6,078 bases of DNA from Deltaproteobacteria bacterium. GTDB lineage: Bacteria > Desulfobacterota > Syntrophia > Syntrophales > UBA5619. Position 1 is the first letter of the stretch; every line of letters begins with the position of its first letter. Location of the stretch: contig JAPLJW010000085.1 of NCBI GenBank assembly GCA_026388365.1, forward strand, positions 1-6,078. The letters run 5' to 3'. This document shows, piece by piece, positions 1 to 5,792 of this stretch. Both the position numbers and the translations under genes were made by a program. The notes under the pieces were generated by a model. It saw only the letters and a list, made by a program, of their open reading frames with translations, ran no database searches and was not told the origin of the DNA.

Positions 1-245
1 CCCGGGCTCGACGAAGAGGTCATGGAACGGGCGCCGGCGGCGCTCGCCCCGGCCACCATGTGGATCGCCGCGATCTCGCTTTCCGACTGGATGAAAACGC
101 CGCCCTCCACCTGCCGCAGACGCTCCGACATGTACTCCGGAATTTCGTTCTGCGGGGTGATGGGATAACCCGCATAAAAAAGGCATCCCGCCCGGATGGC
201 GGCCTCCCCGATGATCTTGTTTCCCTGCATCAGTACTTTAATCAC
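1..245 (-). CDS. vorB: 2-oxoacid (2-ketoisovalerate-type):ferredoxin oxidoreductase, alpha subunit VorB, 5' part only
   Basis: This is the first 81 codons of a thiamine-diphosphate enzyme subunit that oxidatively decarboxylates 2-oxo acids to acyl-CoA, reducing ferredoxin in the cytoplasm of anaerobes. Seen directly: a K-V-L-M-Q-G-N start, the family signature [15 protein letters not shown] at residues 26-40, an acidic [12 protein letters not shown] stretch at 53-64, and the TSSSSP segment at 76-81, where the window ends. The spacing of these blocks matches VorB-type alpha subunits without gaps. The GTG at 245-243 is chosen because GAGG (255-252) lies 6 bases upstream and the gene then overlaps the ferredoxin stop codon by 8 bases, implying translational coupling. 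The beta and gamma subunits would lie further left, outside the window. Substrate class (branched-chain versus other 2-oxo acids) is inferred from similarity; a KorA-like role is the main alternative. Confidence 0.88.
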   Translation of the reverse strand, partial: MIKVLMQGNKIIGEAAIRAGCLFYAGYPITPQNEIPEYMSERLRQVEGGVFIQSESEIAAIHMVAGASAAGARSMTSSSSP

Positions 246-450
246 GGTAAACCTCGATGGCGATATCCGGACAGGTGATCGCGCACAGGGCGCACCCCGT
301 GCATTCCCCCCCCTCTTCCTTGAAAGAGACCGGCCGGTAACCCCGGGAATTGTATTCCCTGGAGGGGATGATCAGACCTTTTTTACATGCATGGATGCAG
401 AGATGGCATTCCTTGCACAATTCCCTGTCGATGGTGATATATCCTTTCAA
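238..450 (-). CDS. 2x[4Fe-4S] ferredoxin subunit of 2-oxoacid:ferredoxin oxidoreductase (VorD/KorD-like)
   Basis: A 70-residue electron-carrier subunit that passes electrons from the thiamine-diphosphate centre to free ferredoxin. Two cluster-binding motifs are visible: C12-x2-C15-x2-C18-x3-C22 and C50-x2-C53-x2-C56-x3-C60-P, the bacterial 2x[4Fe-4S] pattern. The Pro usually following the last Cys is present only in the second motif. No signal peptide, so it is cytoplasmic. The start is TTG at 450-448, supported by GGAG (463-460) 9 bases upstream. There is no ATG near the N-terminus, and the residues M-K-G-Y-I-T-I fit the family start. The gene heads the oxidoreductase operon in the window and its last 8 bases overlap vorB. 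The order small ferredoxin then alpha subunit is usual for such operons in anaerobes. The function as oxidoreductase subunit, rather than stand-alone ferredoxin, rests on that overlap. Confidence 0.88.
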   Translation of the reverse strand: MKGYITIDRELCKECHLCIHACKKGLIIPSREYNSRGYRPVSFKEEGGECTGCALCAITCPDIAIEVYRD

Positions 451-641
451 ATCTTCCGTCTCCTATACAACGAATTTCCACGGGTGCTTTTAATGGCCCG
501 CGATCCCGGATCGCATCATCCCACATCCAGTGACTGGAAAGAATTATTTGTGTTCCTTGCGCATATCCGGGAGAAAGTCAAGTTGAAAATCATGAAGCCG
601 GCGGGGATGCAATTGAAGATTGAATACGGAATCGTTTGAAT
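451..641. other. Non-coding stretch between the LysR remnant and the ferredoxin gene
   Basis: The 191 bases between the stop of the LysR remnant and the TTG of the ferredoxin gene contain no reading frame I can support. They are A+T-richer than the surroundings (25 G/C in the 60 bases 541-600). This is where the promoter of the oxidoreductase operon should lie. I see a TTGACT hexamer on the minus strand (581-576), but no convincing -10 element 16-18 bases from it. The only clear structure is the dyad at 500-514, listed separately. Confidence 0.5.
500..514. promoter_or_regulatory. Perfect 7-bp inverted repeat, possible operator
   Basis: GCGATCC and GGATCGC flank a single central base. It lies about 50 bases upstream of the ferredoxin TTG start, in a gene-free stretch. 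With a one-base centre it cannot form an RNA hairpin, and no T-run follows it, so a dimeric regulator site is more likely than a terminator. No regulator family is assigned. Confidence 0.3.
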
Positions 642-1044
642 TTATTTTACGTTTGCCTCTTTCGTAGGGAATTCTGTGACGGCGCGCAGAAAATTCTTGA
701 TGGTATTGGTTATATATTTATTCTTGGGATGGATCACAAAGAAGGTTCGATATCGCTTCTCATCGGTAATGCGCAGCACTTTTAAGCGACCTTCTTTGAC
801 ATCTCTTCTTACAACAGGGCTTGAAATAATCGAAATTCCCAGACCTGCCGCCACTGAGCTTTTCAGTGCTTCATTGTCTCCGATCTCCATTGCGGAACGA
901 AGCCGCATTTTTTTTGTTCACGTCTTCGAGGATTTTTGACTATGTACTGACTGAGGGCTGTGTAAGGCAGAGGACCTCAGCAGCCTTTGAAAAGCTCCGG
1001 TGTTTCGCTACGTGATAAAAAACATAGAGCTGATGGAGATGCAT
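642..1044 (-). pseudogene. LysR-family transcriptional regulator, internally deleted and frameshifted remnant
   Basis: Reading from ATG 1044-1042 gives a typical LysR helix-turn-helix: M-H-L-H-Q-L-Y-V-F-Y, then SFSKAAEVL at residues 18-26 and LTQPSVST at 27-34. An in-frame TAG follows (942-940). The same frame then reads S-K-I-L-E-D-V-N-K-K up to a run of eight A (915-908). One A too many there breaks the frame; with seven A it would continue straight into 88 codons of LysR effector-domain C-terminus (IGDNEALKSSVAAGLGISII and onward) ending with TAA at 644-642. The whole remnant is 403 bases, against roughly 900 for an intact gene, so the hinge and first effector subdomain are missing. GAGG (1054-1051) lies 6 bases before the ATG, so initiation signals survive. 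A short helix-turn-helix peptide could still be made, but a normal regulator cannot. The former target may have been one of the flanking operons; that is a guess. Confidence 0.88.
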
Positions 1045-1052
1045 CGGGGTCC

Positions 1053-1196
1053 TCACCGAAGGCGTCTTTGTATAACTTCGGATTTGCCGCAAAAAACAAC
1101 ATCAGCGCCCTGCTTCAGCAAAGTTAGTGTTGTGTCCCTGCCAATCCCGCTAGTCGCGCCTGTTATAACACTCCGTTTGCCTGAACGGTGATCCAT
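1053..1196 (-). pseudogene. Short-chain dehydrogenase/reductase (SDR), N-terminal 47-codon remnant
   Basis: ATG at 1196-1194 opens a 47-codon frame that starts like a classical SDR. It has the Rossmann nucleotide-binding motif TGATSGIG (residues 12-19, pattern TGxxxGxG), a following helix, and the second strand ADVVFCGKSE (31-40). It then leaves the family pattern (V-I-Q-R-R-L-R) and stops at TGA (1055-1053). SDR enzymes are usually about 250 residues, so the catalytic Ser/Tyr/Lys part is absent. The ribosome binding site AGGGAGGA (1208-1201) is strong, and the frame begins 50 bases after the nucleotidyltransferase stop, suggesting it was once the last gene of that operon. The stop codon overlaps the ribosome binding site of the LysR remnant, so a deletion probably joined the two. 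A functional 47-residue peptide is possible but unsupported. Confidence 0.75.
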
Positions 1197-1246
1197 AAAA
1201 TCCTCCCTATGCATCCAAGATAAAAAAATTCAGGAATTTGCGGTGT

Positions 1247-2152
1247 TTAATCCCACAGCTTTTCCGGATACACGCCAGTCTCAATGAGTCGGCGAATGCA
1301 AGCCACAACAAAAGGCTTGTCTTCCTTGTAGGTGACGCCAAACCATTTTTCCGGTGTTGCGAGCACGCGCAGGGTGATTTTCCGTTCGTGGATCAGTTCG
1401 TCAATGATGGCCGGTATCAGGAACTCGGCCCCGGGGCGGCCGGCGGCCTTTTTCAGAAACAGGGAAAATTTTTCATCGAGGAAACCGAACAAGGTCGGCG
1501 TGAATCCGAACATATTCATGGAGGCGATTTCATGGCCCTGGAGCGCCACCCATTGGCCGTGCTCGTTTTCGTAGCGGGCCCCGTCCTCCGTCTTCTCGAT
1601 CCTGAATCGCTCCACGACGCTGATGAGCATATGATGCGCATCCAGTTCGCAGATGCCGCGTGTAACCGACCCGTGGTCGGAGAGCGTATTCACCAGTCGG
1701 AAGCCGACCATGGCATACATATTGGCCCGGGGGGCAAGGTCTTGCAGGTAGCGGGCGATCACCTCATAAGACTGGGCGCCGTAAAAATCATCCGCATTGA
1801 TGACGGCAAAAGGCTCACTGATTGTGGTCTTGCAACGCAAAATGGCATGCCCCGTGCCCCAGGGTTTGGTGCGGTCCGGCGATACGGAAAATCCCGCCGG
1901 GAGATCGGTCCGTTCCTGATACACGTATGCGATGGGAATGCGGTTGACGAAGCGTGCCGAGATGGCCTCCTTGAAATCCTTTTCAATGTCGTGCCGGATA
2001 ACGAACACCACTTTGCCGAACCCGGCGCGGATGGCGTCGAATACCGAGTATTCGAGCATGATTTCCCTGGAAGGTCCCACCGGCTCAATTTGTTTCAAGC
2101 CACCGCACCGACTGCCCACGCCCGCGGCCATGACGACTAAGGTTGGTTTCAT
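1247..2152 (-). CDS. NDP-sugar pyrophosphorylase-like nucleotidyltransferase
   Basis: A cytoplasmic enzyme of the NTP-transferase (GT-A-like) fold, which joins a sugar 1-phosphate to a nucleoside triphosphate with release of pyrophosphate. Visible motifs: the nucleotide-binding loop AAGVGSR at residues 9-15 followed by GGLKQ at 17-21, WGTGHA at 98-103, the metal-binding NADDFYG at 119-125, and VTYKEDK at 273-279. At 301 residues it has the usual length for the small pyrophosphorylases, with no C-terminal acyltransferase (left-handed helix) domain. ATG 2152-2150 is chosen over the in-frame TTG five codons upstream because the protein then starts M-K-P-T-L-V-V-M-A-A-G and AAGGA sits just before it, though at only 4 bases. 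It is the last intact gene of the operon, 39 bases after the TIM-barrel gene. The sugar and nucleotide are not predictable from sequence; the family is widespread but poorly characterised. Confidence 0.85.
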   Translation of the reverse strand: MKPTLVVMAAGVGSRCGGLKQIEPVGPSREIMLEYSVFDAIRAGFGKVVFVIRHDIEKDFKEAISARFVNRIPIAYVYQERTDLPAGFSVSPDRTKPWGTGHAILRCKTTISEPFAVINADDFYGAQSYEVIARYLQDLAPRANMYAMVGFRLVNTLSDHGSVTRGICELDAHHMLISVVERFRIEKTEDGARYENEHGQWVALQGHEIASMNMFGFTPTLFGFLDEKFSLFLKKAAGRPGAEFLIPAIIDELIHERKITLRVLATPEKWFGVTYKEDKPFVVACIRRLIETGVYPEKLWD

Positions 2153-2156
2153 GAGA

Positions 2157-2161
2157 TCCTT
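2157..2161 (-). promoter_or_regulatory. Ribosome binding site deciding the nucleotidyltransferase start
   Basis: AAGGA ends 4 bases before ATG 2152-2150. The spacing is short, but the alternative TTG at 2167-2165 has no comparable purine-rich element at a normal distance. Confidence 0.5.
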
Positions 2162-2191
2162 ACTCAACTTTCGTTTACGTTGAACAGCCTG

Positions 2192-3127
2192 CTATCGTTC
2201 TTCTGTCAGGAACGTGTGCAGGTATATCCCGTTCTGAAGAGCTTCTTTTTTTGCCTCGATCACCAGGTTGGCGCCGGATCCGGATAAAAGGCGGAGAGCC
2301 TCGCGCACCGGTACGTTGCCAACGTTCAGGGACTCATGGTCGTCGGTTTGGCGCTCCCGGCCGGTGCCCGAATTCTCCGAATGGTTGCTGTGCAGATGAG
2401 TGGTGAGCACTTTTCCGGTCGCCAGGATTCGCTGAATGCCCTCCAGGAAGCCGAATCCATACACCGTATCCGCGATCCACAGATGCCCGATGTCCAGGCA
2501 GAGCCCTGCCGACGAAATGACTTGAACCGTTTCGATCATGTCGCGGGGAGTCTGGATGAGATAACCTGCGCGTGGATTGAGGTTTTCGACCGCCAGTCCG
2601 AGGCCGCGTTCGGCGCATCGTACGCCAAACGGTGCGAGGTTGGCGAGAGTCCGTTCCATGAAAACCCGGTACTGAGGTGTGTCGGCATAGTCGGGGCCGC
2701 AGATCGAGCCTTTTTGAACACGGATGTACGGTTCAAATTCTACCGAAGTGAGAAGCTTCTGGCGCAGCGCCTCGTCGGCGGGTATCGCACGGTTTGTCGC
2801 ATAGCCTGGATGGACCACGACGAAGGAGGCGCCGAATTCTGCCGCGGTTTTGAGCGTTGCATCCAGGTCGCGGTTGCTCCGTTCGATTACCCCGGCGTCA
2901 TCGCTGGCGGGGTTGGGGAAGAATTCCGTGGATGGGCAGGCCGCATGCACGGAGACCGTCCTTCCGCGCAGTTCCGGCTTCACGGAATCCAGGAAATCCT
3001 GTCCCATCGTGTAAGAAAGCTCGAAGAGCGCCTTCCGGCCTGTCTCGGCTTCGAAGCCGGCGATGTATTCGAGTATTTCCTGTTTCGTCTTCAGCCCCGC
3101 AAGCGACAGGGCGATCAGGTTGCCCAT
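2192..3127 (-). CDS. Xylose isomerase-like / endonuclease IV-fold TIM-barrel metalloenzyme (sugar phosphate isomerase/epimerase family)
   Basis: A 311-residue soluble protein of the AP_endonuc_2 (xylose isomerase-like TIM barrel) family, which includes sugar and sugar-phosphate isomerases/epimerases and endonuclease IV. Strand-end motifs in order: VSVHAAC at 58-64, VVVHPGYA at 103-110, LAVENLN at 178-184, CLDIGH at 210-215, THLHSN at 243-248, DDHESL at 262-267 and LVIEAKK at 288-294. These supply H61, H106, E181, D212, H215, H244, D262, H264 and E291, which correspond in order and spacing style to the nine ligands of the three-metal centre of endonuclease IV. Most sugar isomerases in the family use fewer. 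The start ATG 3127-3125 has GGGAG (3140-3136) 8 bases upstream, overlapping the stop of the preceding gene. The operon context (HAD hydrolase, nucleotidyltransferase) argues for a sugar-type substrate rather than DNA repair. The exact reaction is unknown. Confidence 0.82.
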   Translation of the reverse strand: MGNLIALSLAGLKTKQEILEYIAGFEAETGRKALFELSYTMGQDFLDSVKPELRGRTVSVHAACPSTEFFPNPASDDAGVIERSNRDLDATLKTAAEFGASFVVVHPGYATNRAIPADEALRQKLLTSVEFEPYIRVQKGSICGPDYADTPQYRVFMERTLANLAPFGVRCAERGLGLAVENLNPRAGYLIQTPRDMIETVQVISSAGLCLDIGHLWIADTVYGFGFLEGIQRILATGKVLTTHLHSNHSENSGTGRERQTDDHESLNVGNVPVREALRLLSGSGANLVIEAKKEALQNGIYLHTFLTEER

Positions 3128-3139
3128 GTATGGTGCTCC

Positions 3140-4249
3140 CTATATTGCATATGGGGAAAACGAATTGGGGATCATGGTCCGACCAACAGCCGTCCATGCG
3201 AGTACCGCCGCCAATGCCTTGATCTCCTTTTCCGCGTTCGCGATGCCGGTTTCGAAGTTTACGATGACGGGCTGAGCAATGCCTTGCTGCTCCCTCAGAT
3301 GAAAGATGTGGTGCATGATCTCTACGAACTCCCGGCCGGCTGCATCGGTTGAAGTGAGCGGCCGGTGTAAATCCTCGTACTGCCTCGGACCCTGACGTGC
3401 AGGAACGGCAATGTGAAATTCATCGATGAGTCCTATCGTCTCCGCGTTGACAACTTTCTTCACGTAGTCCATGTAGCATTCGGGCGGATATATCCCGTTA
3501 TTCTTCGCCGAGCACAGGAGGTGGCCAAAGTCTATGAGAAAACGGGCGTCGGAACGCTTCATCACATTCATTATAAAATCAGGGTCGGTGACCATCTCGT
3601 ACGCGCCGCCCTCATGATAGTCGAGCGTCTCGATAAGGACAGGTCTTGCGTATCCCGCTTTTTCAAGATTTTGCTTGAGTTTCTTTACGTTTTCGATGAT
3701 CCGTTCGGCCAGGACCGACTCAGGGATCTGCCGGCTTCCCGGAGCCGGCCTGTCGTGATTGCCATTTGCACCCAGGAGGACCTCTTCAACCGACCAGCCA
3801 AGATGAACGCTGACATAGGCGGGCCTGAGGGTCTCTACGATTTGATACAATTCACATTCAGGATCGTTGATCACTCCGATCGTGGAGGAATCGGCGAGGT
3901 TCATGATACTCATGCCGCCTTTGTGCGCAATCCTCCGCAGGTGGTATGTGACATGGTCTTTTTGGTAGAATGCCGACGCGGTAAATTTTTCCGCTTCAGC
4001 AAGGTTGTCGCAGGAAACCTCGATATTGGTCGGGATTTTGACTTGTGAGGTTGTGAAAAGACCTGTCAATACTTTGCGGCCGATTGCAAGAGGCGCGTTT
4101 TCCGGTCTTGAAAGATCGGCGGTAAACTCTGTTTCGCGAATGGTATAACTGGGAATGATGTTCGCCCCGTTAAAAATGTCGCCTATCCTTGCAGCTTCTT
4201 TCGTGAGGAGGTGCATGTGGCCGTCCAAAATCTTCGCGTCCGCCGTCAT
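3140..4249 (-). CDS. Divergent DUF692/MNIO-like TIM-barrel protein
   Basis: A 369-residue soluble protein, not an obvious member of a named enzyme group. Its motifs run in the order of the DUF692 (multinuclear non-heme iron oxidase, MNIO) family. They are VTYHLRR at 100-106, YVSVHLGWS at 145-153, VLIETLDY at 204-211, a DPDFI segment at 222-226, FLIDFGH at 237-243 followed by NNG, DEFHIAV at 276-282, EDLHRPL at 292-298 and VNFETG at 330-335. Putative ligands are H103, H149, E207, D240, H279, D293, H295 and E332. The Asn normally after the Glu in the ENxS motif is Thr here. The N-terminus also carries a D9-x-H11-x-H13 motif. ATG 4249-4247 is chosen over an in-frame start at 4288 because it forms an ATGA overlap with the HAD stop and removes a non-conserved leader. 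Known DUF692 members modify peptides, but no precursor or partner gene is present here. A plain sugar-isomerase-like barrel is the alternative. Confidence 0.7.
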   Translation of the reverse strand: MTADAKILDGHMHLLTKEAARIGDIFNGANIIPSYTIRETEFTADLSRPENAPLAIGRKVLTGLFTTSQVKIPTNIEVSCDNLAEAEKFTASAFYQKDHVTYHLRRIAHKGGMSIMNLADSSTIGVINDPECELYQIVETLRPAYVSVHLGWSVEEVLLGANGNHDRPAPGSRQIPESVLAERIIENVKKLKQNLEKAGYARPVLIETLDYHEGGAYEMVTDPDFIMNVMKRSDARFLIDFGHLLCSAKNNGIYPPECYMDYVKKVVNAETIGLIDEFHIAVPARQGPRQYEDLHRPLTSTDAAGREFVEIMHHIFHLREQQGIAQPVIVNFETGIANAEKEIKALAAVLAWTAVGRTMIPNSFSPYAI

Positions 4250-4866
4250 GGAATGACTACCCCCAGGCTCTCGAGGTCCGCGGCACACCGCTCCGCCGAC
4301 TGGAAGAGAAGCGCCTTCATCCCCACCCGCCTTGCCCCCTCGACGTTTCCCGGCCGGTCGTCGATGAAGATGCAGGCCTCCGCGGGCAGGCCGGAGCGCC
4401 GGAGCGCCTCCCGGTAGATGCCCGGGTCGGGCTTCATCACGCCCACTTCATAGGAGACCACACATTCATCGAACAACTCAACGACGCCTACCGTCTTCCG
4501 CACATACCCGAAGTGGATCTCGTTCGTATCCGACAAAAGGTAGAGTGGATAACGCGTGTGCAACCGGCGGAGCAGGTCGCAGGTTGCGGGGATCTCGGTG
4601 AAAATGTCCCCGTACATGGAGAAGAACTCCACATAGGGCACATCCGCCCCGAGGAGGCCCATCACTGTCCGATGGTACTGGGGTCCCGTCAGCCGGCCTC
4701 GTTCGAAATCAGCCTGCAAGTCGTTTCCGTACACCACAGCGTAGATTTCGTCGCCGCTCTTGCCGGTTCGTACGGCCAGGCGGCCGCAGAAGATTCGGTA
4801 GTCGTAGGTGCAGATGACGCCTCCGAAATCGCTGATGATCAGGCGGATTGGCGACTCCTGTCCCAT
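4246..4866 (-). CDS. HAD-superfamily hydrolase, subfamily IA-like
   Basis: A 206-residue cytoplasmic haloacid-dehalogenase-fold protein, most likely a phosphatase acting on a small phosphorylated metabolite. Motif I is SDFGGVI at residues 12-18, with D13 as nucleophile but Gly at the +2 position, where most phosphatases have Asp. The same substitution occurs in YihX-type sugar-phosphate phosphatases and in the epoxide-hydrolase N-domain. Motif II is LLSDTN at 110-115 (S112), motif III has K145 in MKPDPGIY, and motif IV is FIDDRPGN at 167-174 (D169, D170). A helical cap of about 80 residues lies between motifs I and II. The start ATG 4866-4864 is set by GGAGG 6 bases upstream; an in-frame upstream extension reads into the hydrolase gene and is not HAD-like. 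It overlaps the hydrolase stop by 1 base (TGATG) and the DUF692-like start by 4 bases (ATGA), so it is translationally coupled on both sides. Confidence 0.86.
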   Translation of the reverse strand: MGQESPIRLIISDFGGVICTYDYRIFCGRLAVRTGKSGDEIYAVVYGNDLQADFERGRLTGPQYHRTVMGLLGADVPYVEFFSMYGDIFTEIPATCDLLRRLHTRYPLYLLSDTNEIHFGYVRKTVGVVELFDECVVSYEVGVMKPDPGIYREALRRSGLPAEACIFIDDRPGNVEGARRVGMKALLFQSAERCAADLESLGVVIP

Positions 4867-5780
4867 CACGACCCTCCAGGGCGAAGCCAGCGGTCGAGCC
4901 AGGCGGAGGCGGCCTCCCGCATGGGCGCGGAGAAACCGTGCCCTCCCGGAAACACCCTCAGCCGCAGCCGGTCCCTTGCCTGTTCGTACGCACACCTCGC
5001 GCCGCGGACGGTCGCGCGGACGCCCGCCAGGGGAAAGATCGGATCTTCGCGCCCCGCCAAGACGAGAAACGGCCGGGGCGCCGCGAGCGCCAGGACCCGA
5101 TCGAGGTCTCCGTCACAGGCGAGCCCCGGCACGTACGCCGCGAAGTTGTGGTTGATTGCCGCGCCGAAGATCGCCCGGTAGCTGCTGAACCCGCAGCTTG
5201 ACACCCCCACCGCGATGCGTCGGTCCAGGGCGGAGAGGAAGAGCGCCTCCTGTCCGCCCAGCGAGTGCCCCAGGCACCCGATCCGGCGGCCGTCCACTTC
5301 CCTGCGACCGATCAGGTAGTCCAACGCCCGACCGAGGTCCCAGAGCATCTTCGCCTGCAGACACGAACCCCCGGCAAGCTGCCGCGTGGCCTCGAATCGC
5401 TCGTAGTCCACGCCGGAGAGCATCTGGTGCTGCCGCTCCTCGAAGCAGATCAGGTCCGGGGCCAGCGTGACGTACCCCCGCCCGGCCAGCTCCAGCGCGA
5501 AGGCCTGCTCCGGATCACCCGCCAGGCCGGCCGGCTCGCTCTTGCCCAGATGGAACTCCCGGTGGTGCTGATGGATGCACAGGACCGCGGGGCGCCGCCC
5601 TTTGCCTTCCGGAAGGAACAGGTACGCGCTCACCCGCTCGCCCGGCTCGACCGCGTAGCTCACTTTTTCCCGGACGATCCCCGGCAGCCGGACCCGCTCC
5701 AGCAGCTTCGCCCGGAGAGGAGCGCGGGCCGGCGTCCTTCCGAGAAGCCGCGTGAGCGTGCGCCGAAATCTGTCCGCCAT
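4866..5780 (-). CDS. Alpha/beta hydrolase of the dienelactone hydrolase / acetyl esterase type
   Basis: A 304-residue serine hydrolase, probably an esterase. The core fold begins near residue 40 with a substrate-independent strand pair (SYAVEPGERVSAYLFLP). It continues with the oxyanion-hole strand VLCIHQHH at 66-73 and RGYVTLAPDL at 101-110. The nucleophile elbow GHSLGG at 171-176 gives S173, D246 follows in AGREDPIFP, and H281 lies in GGHGFS. The complete triad is in the expected order and spacing. The N-terminus is strongly basic (R-F-R-R, then R-L-L-G-R) but has no signal peptide or transmembrane stretch, so it is probably cytoplasmic. ATG 5780-5778 is preferred over GTG 5789 and ATG 5786 because GAGG (5792-5789) is 8 bases before it. 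G+C is very high here (45 of 60 bases at 5041-5100). It lies 10 bases after the permease and overlaps the HAD gene by 1 base. The substrate is unknown. Confidence 0.86.
   Translation of the reverse strand: MADRFRRTLTRLLGRTPARAPLRAKLLERVRLPGIVREKVSYAVEPGERVSAYLFLPEGKGRRPAVLCIHQHHREFHLGKSEPAGLAGDPEQAFALELAGRGYVTLAPDLICFEERQHQMLSGVDYERFEATRQLAGGSCLQAKMLWDLGRALDYLIGRREVDGRRIGCLGHSLGGQEALFLSALDRRIAVGVSSCGFSSYRAIFGAAINHNFAAYVPGLACDGDLDRVLALAAPRPFLVLAGREDPIFPLAGVRATVRGARCAYEQARDRLRLRVFPGGHGFSAPMREAASAWLDRWLRPGGS
4873..4877 (-). promoter_or_regulatory. Ribosome binding site deciding the HAD start
   Basis: GGAGG lies 6 bases before ATG 4866-4864, inside the end of the hydrolase gene. It fixes the HAD start at the TGATG overlap rather than at the in-frame upstream start at 4995. 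Confidence 0.8.
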
Positions 5781-5788
5781 CGGCATCA

Positions 5789-5792
5789 CCTC
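5789..5792 (-). promoter_or_regulatory. Ribosome binding site deciding the hydrolase start
   Basis: GAGG overlaps the last two bases of the permease TGA stop (5793-5791) and lies 8 bases before ATG 5780-5778. The upstream GTG and ATG codons lie within or too close to it. Confidence 0.65.

Noticed and set aside
1..245. Apparent frameshift in vorB at the A6 run near 175-181
   Set aside because: Careful counting shows six A; with that number the frame runs unbroken through [12 protein letters not shown].
553..581. TTGACT (minus strand) as -35 of a promoter for the ferredoxin gene
   Set aside because: The hexamer 17 bases further on is AAGGAA, not a -10 element, and nearby spacings give nothing better.
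196..639. Open frame on the plus strand (147 codons)
   Set aside because: It is antisense to the ferredoxin gene and the non-coding leader, and its translation matches nothing I recognise.
940..942. TAG in the LysR remnant read as pyrrolysine
   Set aside because: Some anaerobes decode TAG, but here it lies beside a large deletion and a frameshift, so read-through would not give a functional regulator.
1222..1239. Hairpin AAATTC-CT-GAATTT followed by a T-run (minus strand), as a terminator after the nucleotidyltransferase
   Set aside because: The stem is all A/T, five to six pairs, and the loop is very tight; too weak to call a rho-independent terminator.
1238..2140. Long open frame on the plus strand (300 codons)
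   Set aside because: It is exactly antisense to the nucleotidyltransferase, whose motifs and ribosome binding site are clear. Its own translation shows no family motif.
2336..3352. Long open frame on the plus strand (338 codons)
   Set aside because: It runs antisense across two TIM-barrel genes and their junction. The translation has no recognisable domain, and its length follows from codon bias of the genes beneath.
3413..4048. Open frame on the plus strand (211 codons)
   Set aside because: It is antisense to the DUF692-like gene, which carries the ordered metal-ligand motifs; no ribosome binding site or motif supports it.
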